DNA of 64,000 bases from an uncultured Desulfovibrionaceae bacterium. GTDB lineage: Bacteria > Desulfobacterota > Desulfovibrionia > Desulfovibrionales > Desulfovibrionaceae. Positions 45,777 to 54,438 of this stretch are shown here, in pieces; positions within the stretch are counted from its first letter, which is position 1, and every line of letters begins with the position of its first letter. The stretch covers positions 1 through 64,000 of the forward strand of contig CALUZP010000149.1 in the NCBI GenBank assembly GCA_944325325.1, read 5' to 3'. The position numbers and the translations under genes were made by a program. The notes beneath the pieces were generated by a model that searched no databases, had not been told where the DNA came from, and saw only the letters and a program-made list of their open reading frames with translations.

Positions 45777-45805
45777 ACTCTAGTGCAAGCCTGTTTCAAG
45801 GTCAA
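45777..45805 (-). promoter_or_regulatory. Promoter of the dehydrogenase operon
   Basis: TTGACC (45805-45800), 17 nt and TAGAGT (45782-45777) on the minus strand. Upstream, TGACG...CGTCA arms and GCAATTTGTTGC lie close to the -35 and could be regulator sites. The remainder up to 46248 holds no gene I recognise. Confidence 0.55.
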
Positions 45806-46248
45806 CAAAATGACGCAATTTGTTGCATGCCGTCACAAAGATACGCCCCGCCATCCCCCGCTGTTCAAGAAAACGGCAGAGCTGCTTCCATGCTCTCTGC
45901 CGCATCTTGCAGGACGTCAGGGGCTGTTCCACGGTAATGGCACTGGAAACCGTGCCGCCAGCGCGCCATAGTCTCCCATGCCGCAACAGCGTCTGACGGC
46001 AGACGGTTCGGTGAAAATACACCGGACAGCAGAAAAACTGGCAAGCACGGCACAACGCCTGCAATTCCTTGCGGAACGCCTGAAGCCGATCCCCAGCTGT
46101 CCCCGTCCGGCAGAGCTTGCTGGCGTCTGGCCGGCAAGCGCCTTTTTTCCATTTTTACAGGCTGCCTCTGCATCGCACAGGCCGGATGCGCTCGACCGCG
46201 AAACGCTCCGCCGCCTGAGGGTGCAAACCAGACAAAAACACCTGCGGC

Positions 46249-46500
46249 TCACCCGCGCGGTGACACGTCCTCAACCATAAACGGCGTCTGAGTCCCGTCC
46301 TCAGCGAGCAGGCGCACTTCGTTACGGGCCCTGTCAACCTGTTCCCGGCACCGGCGGGCAAGCTCACACCCCTCCCGGTACAGCGCCATGCTTTCCTCCA
46401 GAGGGACATCCGGCGTTTCCAGACGTTCCACAATGGCTTGAAGCCTGGCCATGCGCTCCTCAAACGACGGTTCCCGATCCTTTTCCCTTTTTGCTGCCAT
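46249..46500 (-). CDS. xseB: Exodeoxyribonuclease VII small subunit
   Basis: XseB combines with XseA in a single-strand-specific exonuclease. The 83-residue protein has the family core [40 protein letters not shown], two predicted helices forming a hairpin. The size is normal. GGAGG lies close upstream of the ATG. It lies 260 nt downstream of the M23 peptidase gene on the same strand. xseA is not in the window. Confidence 0.93.
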   Translation of the reverse strand: MAAKREKDREPSFEERMARLQAIVERLETPDVPLEESMALYREGCELARRCREQVDRARNEVRLLAEDGTQTPFMVEDVSPRG

Positions 46501-46760
46501 CGCCGCCCTCCTTATAAGGCTGGGGGCTGCACCCCAAAAAATATCTCTCCGGCGTCCTGTGCCATATCTGTTATTGCCAGATCAGCTCTCCATCGACCGG
46601 CCTGCCGCCGGCAGGTGGTGGCTGCCCGAATCTGCGGCGTTGCCAGCACAGGGGGTCTGTGTGCCCGGGCCGCACAGCGCCGCTGACCGCACACGCAACC
46701 CGGCCATTTTTCCCGCCCCTCCGGCGATGGGCCTTTTCGTCCAGACTGAATGGCGCAGAC

Positions 46761-47738
46761 TTATCGCACTGCCGGCCTCCGGCTCCCGCCAGGCACGGAC
46801 TGAAGCGCCTTTGACGCGACAAACAGTGCCGCAGGATTGACCATCTGCCCGCGCAGGCGAACGCCAAAATGCAGATGGGGGCCGGTCACCCGTCCTGTAG
46901 CTCCCACAAGACCAAGCGTCTGCCCTGCCTGCACGCGCTCGCCGGGACGGACGTCAATCCGCGAAAGATGACAGTAGAGCGTCAGCAGGCCGTCTCCATG
47001 ATCCACATAGATCATGTTGCCGGAATAATACTGTTCCTCAGCCAGCAGAACACGCCCTGAAGCCACAGCCCTGACAGGCGTGCCTGTGGCCCCGCGCAAA
47101 TCCAGTCCCTGATGGCGTGACCGAAGCTCGCCGTTGAAGAAGCGTTTGCCCCCAAACACATTGGTTGTGGTCATGCGCTTGAGCGGCTGCACGAACGCCC
47201 CTTTCCACAACCGCTCTGACCAGGCTCTGGATAAAGCCTCTGCCGTCCGCTTGCGCTCGGCGGCAATGCGCCGGCTTACCGACTGCGGAGGGTTCACATA
47301 TTTGGGGGCGACCTTCAGTTTCTGCACAGGCCAGCGCACAGCCCGTACGGCCACCGCGCGCCGGACTTCCACGCCGCCCGCCTGCACCACAAGCGCCTGA
47401 GATCCCGATTTGGGACGCTTTGCCGGTGCAGGCAAAAACGTTTCCGCCTGACCGCCATCCAGTTTCAACACACAGGTCTTGCCCAGCCAGCGCACTGTCG
47501 CGCGCGCCTGTCCCGGAGCAACAACCCGGACAGGCAGGATCCCGCTCTCGTCCACGCTGGACGGTGCCCCCACCTGCAGCGGACGGCTGCCAGAAACCGA
47601 CCACGCACCCAATACCGGAGTCTGCGGATCGCCCGCCCGATCAGCCGGCCTGGCTGCGGCAAAAACCTCGGAACCGGCAACCACCACACACAGCCACACG
47701 ATCCCAAGCCATACTGCCAGCACACCTGTACGACGCAT
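46761..47738 (-). CDS. M23 (LytM) metallopeptidase, exported
   Basis: The 325-residue protein has a signal peptide (about residues 1-28, ending SEVFAAA), a variable basic beta domain, and a C-terminal M23 domain with RHQGLDLRG and GPHLHFGV, whose two histidines and aspartate form the zinc site. Catalytic members cleave peptidoglycan cross-links; some act only as activators of amidases. Here the zinc residues are intact. The ATG at 47738 has GGGAG 9 nt upstream; two GTG codons just before it are too close to that site. Neighbouring frames on the other strand are not real. Confidence 0.9.
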   Translation of the reverse strand: MRRTGVLAVWLGIVWLCVVVAGSEVFAAARPADRAGDPQTPVLGAWSVSGSRPLQVGAPSSVDESGILPVRVVAPGQARATVRWLGKTCVLKLDGGQAETFLPAPAKRPKSGSQALVVQAGGVEVRRAVAVRAVRWPVQKLKVAPKYVNPPQSVSRRIAAERKRTAEALSRAWSERLWKGAFVQPLKRMTTTNVFGGKRFFNGELRSRHQGLDLRGATGTPVRAVASGRVLLAEEQYYSGNMIYVDHGDGLLTLYCHLSRIDVRPGERVQAGQTLGLVGATGRVTGPHLHFGVRLRGQMVNPAALFVASKALQSVPGGSRRPAVR

Positions 47739-48437
47739 CACCACCAGCTCCCGCTTATGATTGCCATTTCAGAACCGCCGGTCAGACTCCCTGCCTCTTC
47801 TGCCAGACACCCTGTTTAGGTCTCCGACCGGCCGCGGCGTACTGTGTACCGGCCAACCACAGCCCGCACGCTCCATCTGGCTTTGCTGCACTGCATCCTC
47901 TCCGGCAACAGACCAGGCCTTCCGGAGAAAACTGAACGCCGGCCATCTCCTTCTGCCGTTTCATGACCGCCCTCGCCGCTTGTCTGCCATGAAGCGGCAG
48001 AGGTGTCCATACGCCACAGGCCGACTCCTTTCCTGCAATCTCTTTCAACGCGCTGCCTGCTGCATCCGGGCAGACAGGCATGCTGCGCCCGTTGCGCCGA
48101 TGAAGTCATTGCCGCCTGTCAAACGGTAAACTTCATTCTGTCCACCGGCACACTCCACCAGCCCCTCCGCCGGTGACAGGCATGCGGCATGTCAAACACC
48201 GCACCGGCATCCTCCATGCTGATCTTCTGACCGGAATCAGAGTCTGAGCAGTCGCCGGCCAACATCTTTCCCCTTACGGCTCTACAACGGACGAGCGCCG
48301 CCTGCCGGGGCCTGCCTGTGAAAATATCCCTGCCCATGATGCCGCAGCGCACTTGAAACAACACTCCCGGCACTGCGCCAATCCAGACGGCCAAGAAGGA
48401 TGTGCACTACAGACCTCAACCGGCATTGCCAGCTTTA
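47739..48437. other. Gene-free region
   Basis: About 700 bases with no supportable gene. Frames of 90-120 codons lack ribosome sites and domain patterns. Confidence 0.4.
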
Positions 48438-48485
48438 CCATGTTTGTCAATATCTCGTGACAAACATGGCATCATGTCATGTAAA
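48438..48485 (+). promoter_or_regulatory. 12-bp inverted repeat overlapping a promoter
   Basis: CCATGTTTGTCA (48438-48449) and TGACAAACATGG (48458-48469) form a perfect inverted repeat with an 8-nt spacer. The right arm contains most of a -35 box (GTGACA, 48457-48462), which is followed after 17 nt by TGTAAA (48480-48485). This is the layout of a repressor operator. The first gene downstream is the RRM gene, about 370 nt on. Confidence 0.55.
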
Positions 48486-48691
48486 AGAGTCTGCAGCAAC
48501 TGTAACACAGATCGTATGCGCCACATCAGCCCTGTATATGCAGCGCAGTACGGCACTATACAAACCTGCTTTCTCAAGAAGATGCAGAAAAGGTTTTATC
48601 CAGTTTTTTTATTTGAAAATTTATCCCTTTTACCGTGTCGTTTTCGAAAAAACAGCATCCCTATTCCGTCGCAAACGGCCTGAAACTAAAC

Positions 48692-48713
48692 AGCAAACAA
48701 TCTGTTGTTTGCT
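48692..48713 (+). promoter_or_regulatory. Leader hairpin before the RRM gene
   Basis: AGCAAACAA-TCTG-TTGTTTGCT is a perfect 9-bp stem with a tetraloop in the A/T-rich leader. It ends in TAATGTCTTTAATAA and could be a weak terminator for the transcript that starts near 48490. Confidence 0.5.
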
Positions 48714-48743
48714 TAATGTCTTTAATAACTACACGCTTTCCCA

Positions 48744-48772
48744 TTGACATTTTTTTTCACAACGGGCATGCT
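48744..48772 (+). promoter_or_regulatory. Candidate promoter of the RRM gene
   Basis: A perfect TTGACA (48744-48749) with a 17-nt, T-rich spacer and CATGCT as weak -10. It leaves a leader of about 80 nt before the ATG. Confidence 0.4.
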
Positions 48773-48856
48773 CCTTAGCAAGGAACCGCATCTATGGACA
48801 AACGTTTGTGCAGGGCAAGGTGCGGGAGTGAGGTTTTCTTTTCGAGAGGTTTTTTC

Positions 48857-49123
48857 ATGGCCAAGTCTATTTACGTCGGGAATCTTCCTTGGGCTGCCAC
48901 CGAGGAGCAAATCCAAAATCTGTTTGGCGAATACGGGCCTGTCGTGTCCGTCAAACTGGTGAGCGACCGTGAAACCGGTCGTGCTCGCGGCTTCGGTTTT
49001 GTGGAAATGGAAGAGCCGGGTGCGGCTGCTGCTATTGAAGCGCTTGATGGATCCAACTTCGGCGGACGCACGCTGCGCGTTAACGAAGCTAAACCCCGTG
49101 CTCCGCGTCCTCCCCGGTACTAA
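48857..49123 (+). CDS. Small RNA-binding protein with a single RRM domain
   Basis: This 88-residue protein is one RRM plus a short basic, proline-rich tail. RNP2 is SIYVGNLPWAA and RNP1 is ARGFGFVEM; the intervening EEQIQNLFGEYGPVVSVKLVSDRETG is typical. Similar glycine- or proline-tailed RRM proteins in cyanobacteria and deltaproteobacteria are often cold-induced. That role is inferred. GAGAGG lies just before the ATG. The long leader with a hairpin suggests regulation at the RNA level. A good terminator follows, so it is monocistronic. Confidence 0.93.
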   Translation: MAKSIYVGNLPWAATEEQIQNLFGEYGPVVSVKLVSDRETGRARGFGFVEMEEPGAAAAIEALDGSNFGGRTLRVNEAKPRAPRPPRY

Positions 49124-49147
49124 CCGACGAGTCCGCAGGAATTAACG

Positions 49148-49177
49148 AAAGGCCCTGGCAGCTGCCGGGGCCTTTTT
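49148..49177 (+). terminator. Terminator of the RRM gene
   Basis: AAAGGCCCTGGCAG / CTGCCGGGGCCTTT (one G-U pair) is followed by TT, 24 nt past the stop. Confidence 0.85.
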
Positions 49178-49842
49178 GGTTGCTGTTCCTGTCCGGCACT
49201 GCGTCTCCTTCACGCTTTATCCCCTCTGCATCACGTCCTCATGGACACGGCGTCTCTGCGTATTGCCTACGCATCACACGGCAGAACCTTTCCTTTTTCA
49301 GATCTCCTATAAGCGATGCCTTATCTCCCCAGCCCCTGACAGACAAAACCAATACACATTCCCTCGTCCAGACGTGTCAGGCAGGTGTCAACAGTACGGA
49401 CGCACAAAGCCGCAGTACCACCTGCCGGCACGCCCTCTTCCGCTGCCTCGGGAACCTGTGTGAAAAGCTCGCTCCCGTTGCTTACAATGCCTCCGGATTC
49501 AGTATAATAGTGAATTCTGACTACATATCATCAATAATTTAAACTAGATACTATACATTGCCTATCCCATCCGCATGACAGACGTCAATCAAACAACGTA
49601 GATATAAACCAAGCTGTTATGCCAGCAATACGTAATTTATCATCATGTTATATCCACTTGACAAATATTATCACGCCTTCAATTTCGATTTTATACGGTA
49701 TATTTTTACCTATTGATCAGATCTTGTGAGTAATAAAAAAAGCATCACCTGATTTTTATAGTGCTATTATATGTAATAATATATTCAATACATGGTTTTA
49801 TCTGTTATTATATCATGATATGCTTTGATGAATGGTTTTCTA

Positions 49843-49898
49843 ATATGGCAGCTTGCCGGAGTATGTCCCTGCGGCAACCTCTCTGCCGGCAGCCATAT
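49843..49898 (+). ncRNA. Candidate structured RNA element in the AT-rich island
   Basis: ATATGGC pairs with GCCATAT at the ends and TGCCGG with CCGGCA inside, giving 13 bp interrupted by a 4-nt bulge and closing a 26-nt loop. It stands out as a GC island. Transcription is not shown. Confidence 0.35.
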
Positions 49899-50142
49899 CA
49901 TCAAAGTATGCTCCGAAACATATCGAAACATTATGTTACATCTTTTCACTTCACTGAAACATAATTTTTATTTTTTAATGCCATATTAGATAGTTATATA
50001 TTTACTCCTGCTTTCATCAGATATCAGCACGGAAAAACTCCCTGGACTGGCAAAAAAGTTTATTTTCTATTTTATTATAGTATATCAATATATTATTAAA
50101 ATTATAAAGCCATTCTACCTCCAGGGTCAAACCGCTTGATCT

Positions 50143-50154
50143 ATTGTGCACAAT
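50143..50154. promoter_or_regulatory. Perfect palindrome upstream of the fumarase operon
   Basis: ATTGTGCACAAT is a 12-bp perfect palindrome about 85 nt before the fumarase start. It is a plausible operator for a CRP/FNR-, Rex- or other dimeric regulator, but it fits none of these consensus sequences exactly. Confidence 0.4.
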
Positions 50155-50239
50155 TTAAAAAAGTGTTTACCTTCCTGCTTGCGCTATGCCTCAAAGCAAG
50201 CGACAAGGGAAGGTGTGGATTACAGTCAAGGAGGTGCCC

Positions 50240-51085
50240 ATGCGCGAAATCCATGTGGATCAAATCAGGGATGCGGTAGCCGAGTTGTGCATCAAGGCCA
50301 ACTGCCTTCTACCGGAGGACTTTTTCAAGGTGCTGCGCTCCAGCGCAGAAAACGAGCCTTCCCCCGTGGGACGGGACGTGCTCTGCCAGCTGGTTGAGAA
50401 CGCCGAAATTGCGGCAGCCGACATGTCACCCATCTGTCAGGATACCGGCCTGGCCGTAGTATTTGCTGAAGTTGGTCAGGACGTGCACATTGTTGGCGGG
50501 GCCTTTGAAGAGGCTGTGGACGCCGGAGTGGCCAAGGGATACACGGACGGGTACCTGCGCAAATCCTCCGTGGCTGAACCGCTTTTTGAGCGCAAAAACA
50601 CCCGTGACAACACGCCTGCCGTGCTGCACACCCGGCTTGTGCCGGGCGACAGGCTGCGCATCAAGCTGGCGCCCAAGGGAGCAGGCAGCGAAAACAAGGG
50701 CGCGCTGGCCATGCTTGTGCCGGCCGACGGCCTCGAAGGCGTAAAACGCTTTGTCGTCGAAACGGTGCGTCATGCCGGCTCTTCGCCCTGTCCGCCCATG
50801 GTGGTTGGTGTCGGCATCGGCGGCAACATGGAAAAAGCCTGTCTGTGTGCCAAATGGGCCTGCGCCAGGGACATCAACAGCCGCAATCCGGATCCGCGCT
50901 ATGCCGCCCTGGAAGAAGAGCTGCTTGAACTGGTCAACAAGATCGGGACCGGGCCGCAGGGCCTTGGCGGCCGCACGACGGCCTTTAAAGTCAATGTGGA
51001 ATTCTGCGCCACGCACATCGCCAGCCTCCCTGTGGCTGTGAACATCAACTGCAACGCGGCGCGGCACGCTGAAGTCGAACTGTAG
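50240..51085 (+). CDS. Fumarate hydratase, class I, alpha subunit
   Basis: This is the catalytic, [4Fe-4S]-containing part of an oxygen-sensitive two-subunit fumarase. The 281-residue protein corresponds to the N-terminal half of single-chain class I fumarases. Cysteines in MSPICQDTG, KACLCAKWA and NVEFCATHIA are at the expected cluster positions, and GIGGNMEKA and GPQGLGGRTTA are family motifs. AAGGAGGT lies 6 nt before the ATG. The beta subunit begins 26 nt after the stop. With fumarate reductase downstream it forms a malate-to-succinate module. Confidence 0.94.
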   Translation: MREIHVDQIRDAVAELCIKANCLLPEDFFKVLRSSAENEPSPVGRDVLCQLVENAEIAAADMSPICQDTGLAVVFAEVGQDVHIVGGAFEEAVDAGVAKGYTDGYLRKSSVAEPLFERKNTRDNTPAVLHTRLVPGDRLRIKLAPKGAGSENKGALAMLVPADGLEGVKRFVVETVRHAGSSPCPPMVVGVGIGGNMEKACLCAKWACARDINSRNPDPRYAALEEELLELVNKIGTGPQGLGGRTTAFKVNVEFCATHIASLPVAVNINCNAARHAEVEL

Positions 51086-51111
51086 CCGACTGCCCGAAGG
51101 AGGCTTTTGCC

Positions 51112-51669
51112 ATGTCTGAACCCATCCGGCTCACCACCCCGCTGACAAAGGACAAGGTCAAGCAGCTGAAAATCGGTGATCGCGTGCTCATCACAGGCAC
51201 CATCTACGCTGCGCGCGACGCCGCCCACAAGCTCATGGTCGAGGCGCTGGACCGGGGCGAACCGCTCCCCATCGACATCAGGGATCAAATCATCTACTAC
51301 GTCGGCCCCGCGCCGGCAAAGCCCGGCCGTCCCATCGGCTCCGCCGGACCCACCACGGCCGGACGCATGGACGCCTATACGCCGCGCCTGCTCGATCTCG
51401 GTCTGACCGGCATGATTGCCAAGGGCAACAGGTCAAAAGCCGTGCTTGACTCCATGCAGAAGAACACTGCCGTCTATTTTGCGGCCACAGGCGGCGCAGG
51501 CGCGCTGCTGGCCCAGCGCATCAAGAGCTATGACGTGATCGCCTACGCCGATCTCGGCCCCGAAGCCCTTGCCGCCATGCGTGTTGAGGACTTCCCGGCA
51601 ACCGTGGTCGCTGACTGCCATGGCGGCGACCTGTATAAGGAAGGCATCAAGGCGTACGCCAGGGATTAA
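51112..51669 (+). CDS. Fumarate hydratase, class I, beta subunit
   Basis: This is the C-terminal half of class I fumarase, which completes the active site. The 185-residue protein shows LKIGDRVLITGTIYAARDAAH, YYVGPAPAKPGRPIGSAGPTTAGRMD and AKGNRSKAV. A strong AAGGAGG lies before the ATG. A related tartrate dehydratase function is possible for this family, but the fumarate reductase neighbours favour fumarase. Confidence 0.94.
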   Translation: MSEPIRLTTPLTKDKVKQLKIGDRVLITGTIYAARDAAHKLMVEALDRGEPLPIDIRDQIIYYVGPAPAKPGRPIGSAGPTTAGRMDAYTPRLLDLGLTGMIAKGNRSKAVLDSMQKNTAVYFAATGGAGALLAQRIKSYDVIAYADLGPEALAAMRVEDFPATVVADCHGGDLYKEGIKAYARD

Positions 51670-51684
51670 GGCGCATACCTCTCT

Positions 51685-51704
51685 CCGGGAGCCTCTGCTC
51701 CCGG
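51685..51704 (+). terminator. Intercistronic hairpin between fumarase and frdC
   Basis: CCGGGAGC-CTCT-GCTCCCGG is a perfect 8-bp stem with a tetraloop, 16 nt past the fumarase stop. No T-run follows, so it may mark partial termination or RNA processing within a fum-frd transcript. Confidence 0.5.
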
Positions 51705-51885
51705 GGACTTCCCCATCGCGATTCCTGTCCTCCAAAATGACAAGAATCGACGCCGGGGACAGGTTTTCCTCTTTTTACATCTTTTAGGCCTGGCGCAGGC
51801 GCCTGCAAAGCCGGCGCGGCCTGCCCTGAAGCGATGGCATCCCCTCTTCCCGAGGCCTCTCACGAACTTCAACAGGAGCCCACTC

Positions 51886-52539
51886 ATGACCTCTCCTTCC
51901 ATCCGAAAGCATACAGACAACGCCCCTGTCGTGGTGCCTTCCCGGCTGGACATCATCCAGGCCATCACAGGTGTGCTGCTGATCCTGTTCCTTTGGGCAC
52001 ATGTGTTCCTTGTGTCCAGCGTCATCATCAGCCCTGCGCTGATGAATGGGATCGCCGACTTCTTTGAACGGACCTACATGGCGCAAATCGGCGGCCCCCT
52101 TGTACTGCTGCTTATTGTCTACCACTTTCTGATTGCCGCCAGAAAAATGCCCTTCAGGGCCAGCGAGTTCATGACCTTCTGGCGCAACGCCAGATCGCTC
52201 AGACACAAGGACACCTGGCTGTGGGTTGTCCAGGTAGTCACGGCCATCGTAATCCTGGTCATGGCGAGCATTCACATCTATGTGGTGCTTTCAACGCTGC
52301 CCATCACTGCCGAACAGAGCGCGTCGCGGGTGCAGGGCGGCTGGCTGCCCTTCTTTCTGATTCTTCTGCCCATGGCCGAACTGCATCTGGGCATCGGCTT
52401 CTACCGTCTGGGCGTCAAGTACGGCTACATCACCCGCGCTTCCCGCCATGTCTGGCAGCGCAACGAGTATGTACTGACGGGAATTTTCATCCTCATCGGC
52501 CTGCTGACGCTGGTCCGCTTCATGCTTCTTACCAACTAG
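51886..52539 (+). CDS. frdC: Fumarate reductase cytochrome b subunit
   Basis: This is the membrane anchor of quinol:fumarate reductase, of the dihaem Wolinella/Desulfovibrio type. The 217-residue protein has five hydrophobic segments. Histidines in LFLWAHVFL, LIVYHFLIA, MASIHIYVV and MAELHLGIG are the candidate haem ligands. It takes electrons from menaquinol to FrdB. AACAGGAG precedes the ATG. The order frdC-frdA-frdB is that of Wolinella and Desulfovibrio. Confidence 0.93.
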   Translation: MTSPSIRKHTDNAPVVVPSRLDIIQAITGVLLILFLWAHVFLVSSVIISPALMNGIADFFERTYMAQIGGPLVLLLIVYHFLIAARKMPFRASEFMTFWRNARSLRHKDTWLWVVQVVTAIVILVMASIHIYVVLSTLPITAEQSASRVQGGWLPFFLILLPMAELHLGIGFYRLGVKYGYITRASRHVWQRNEYVLTGIFILIGLLTLVRFMLLTN

Positions 52540-52560
52540 ACGGCCCACGGGAGAATCACC

Positions 52561-54438
52561 ATGCAAATTTTTCAGTCTGACTTGTTGTGCATCGGAGCAG
52601 GACTTGCCGGGGAACGCGTGGCCGTGGCCGCCGCCGAAGCGGGTTTCAGCACCATCTGCCTGACGCTTGTCCCGCCGCGCCGCTCGCACTCCTCCGCCGC
52701 ACAGGGCGGCATGCAGGCCGCTCTCGGCAACTCCATCATGGGCGAAGGCGACTGCCCGGACATCCACTTTACGGATACCGTCAAGGGATCCGACTGGGGA
52801 TGCGACCAGGAAGTAGCCAGGCTGTTTGCCGAAAACGCGCCCATCGCCATGCGTGAAATGGCGTTCTACGGCTGCCCGTGGAGCCGCGTCGTCCCTGGAG
52901 AGCACACCTACTACAAGGGCGGAAAACCGTTCAAGGCCGTCGAAAAGGAAGAGAACTGGGGACTCATCCACTCCCGGGCCTTCGGCGGAACGGCCAAGTG
53001 GCGCACCTGCTATACCGCGGACGGCACCGGCCACGCCGTACTTTTTACCCTGGACAACCGTCTTGTTCAGCTTGGCGTGGACATGCACGACCGCGTGCAG
53101 GCCGAAGCGCTGATCCATGACGGCGACCGCTGCATGGGCTGCATTGCAAGAGATCTGCGCACCGGTGAACTGCGGGCCTATTTTGCCCGCGCCACGCTGA
53201 TTGCCACCGGCGGCTACGGGCGCATCTACAAGGCCACCACCAACGCCATCATCTGCGACGGCGGCGGCCAGATCTGCGCGCTTGAAACCGGCATGGTGCC
53301 CCTTGGCAACATGGAGGCCATCCAGTTCCATCCTACCGGCACGGTGCCCACTGACATTCTGGTGACCGAAGGCTGCCGCGGCGACGGCGGCACCCTGCTC
53401 GACGTCAATCTGTACCGCTTCATGCCCGACTATGAACCCGAAAAGGCCGAGCTGGCCTCTCGTGACGTGGTTTCACGCCGCATGACGGAACACATGCGCA
53501 AGGGACTGGGCGTCAAGTCACCCTATGGCGATCATCTCTGGCTCGACATCCGCCATCTCGGCGAAAAGCACATCACCACGAACCTGCGGGAAGTGTACGA
53601 CATCTGCAACAACTTCCTCGGGGTCAATCCCATTCATCAGCTCATCCCCGTGCGGCCTACGCAGCACTACAGCATGGGCGGCGTGCGCACCAACAAGGAT
53701 GGCGCAGCCTATGGACTCAAAGGCCTGTACGCCGCCGGCGAAGCCGCCTGCTGGGACATGCACGGCTTCAACCGCCTGGGTGGCAACTCGCTGGCCGAAA
53801 CCGTGGTGGCCGGGCGCATCGTGGGCGCCAAGGTCGTCGAATATCTGCAGGGCGACGACAACACCGTATTCTCAACTGCGGCCATGCGTGACGCCGCGGC
53901 CAGGGTGCAGGAACGCATCGACATTCTGGTCAGTGGCCGCAACGGCAGGGAAAACTGCTATGCCGTCCGCGACGCCATGCAGGAAGTCATGATGGAGCAT
54001 GTGGGGATCTTCCGCAACGGCAAGGATCTGCAGGCCGGCGTCGATAAGCTTCAAGCCCTGCTCGAACGCTCACAGCACATTGGACTGCAGGGCCGCAACA
54101 TGGGATTCTCGCCCGAGCTGTCCATGGCCCTGCGCGTGCCCGGCATGATCAAGCTGGCCCTGTGCAGCGCCTACGGCGCGCTCATGCGCACCGAAAGCCG
54201 TGGAGCTCATGCCCGTGAAGACTACCCCGAGCGCAACGACCGCGACTGGCTCAACCGTACGCTGGCCACATGGAGCGAAGGCGCCACACTCCCGACGCTG
54301 AGCTACGAAGACGCCTCCCCTTACTTTGAACTCCCGCCGGGAGACCGTGGCTACGGCGGCGGCAAGATCATCCCCGGCGACATCCCCGCCGACAAGATCA
54401 GACCCTTCGGCAAGGCCGAACAGCAGGAGGCCAAGTGA
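52561..54438 (+). CDS. frdA: Fumarate reductase flavoprotein subunit
   Basis: FrdA reduces fumarate to succinate at a covalently bound FAD. The 625-residue protein has the FAD motif GAGLAGERVAV, RSHSSAAQGGMQA with the histidine that usually carries the FAD, the substrate motifs QFHPTGTVP, GCRGDGG and RPTQHYSMGGV, and the end part LGGNSLAETVVAGRI. ATCACC and a GGGAGA lie before the start. Its stop overlaps the frdB start by one base. It could also run as succinate dehydrogenase; the dihaem anchor does not decide the direction. Confidence 0.95.
   Translation: MQIFQSDLLCIGAGLAGERVAVAAAEAGFSTICLTLVPPRRSHSSAAQGGMQAALGNSIMGEGDCPDIHFTDTVKGSDWGCDQEVARLFAENAPIAMREMAFYGCPWSRVVPGEHTYYKGGKPFKAVEKEENWGLIHSRAFGGTAKWRTCYTADGTGHAVLFTLDNRLVQLGVDMHDRVQAEALIHDGDRCMGCIARDLRTGELRAYFARATLIATGGYGRIYKATTNAIICDGGGQICALETGMVPLGNMEAIQFHPTGTVPTDILVTEGCRGDGGTLLDVNLYRFMPDYEPEKAELASRDVVSRRMTEHMRKGLGVKSPYGDHLWLDIRHLGEKHITTNLREVYDICNNFLGVNPIHQLIPVRPTQHYSMGGVRTNKDGAAYGLKGLYAAGEAACWDMHGFNRLGGNSLAETVVAGRIVGAKVVEYLQGDDNTVFSTAAMRDAAARVQERIDILVSGRNGRENCYAVRDAMQEVMMEHVGIFRNGKDLQAGVDKLQALLERSQHIGLQGRNMGFSPELSMALRVPGMIKLALCSAYGALMRTESRGAHAREDYPERNDRDWLNRTLATWSEGATLPTLSYEDASPYFELPPGDRGYGGGKIIPGDIPADKIRPFGKAEQQEAK

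Larger units (their letters stand above)
49490..50160. other. AT-rich gene-free island before the fumarase genes
   Basis: About 670 bases strikingly richer in A and T than the rest of the window, with no gene. It contains a GC-rich hairpin (49843-49898) and a 12-bp palindrome (50143-50154). It may be a promoter and upstream regulatory region or foreign DNA. The preceding 49180-49489 also lacks a gene. Confidence 0.6.

Noticed and set aside
48119-48394. 91-codon minus-strand frame in the gene-free region
   Set aside because: No ribosome site or domain, and scattered cysteines and arginines typical of random GC-rich frames.
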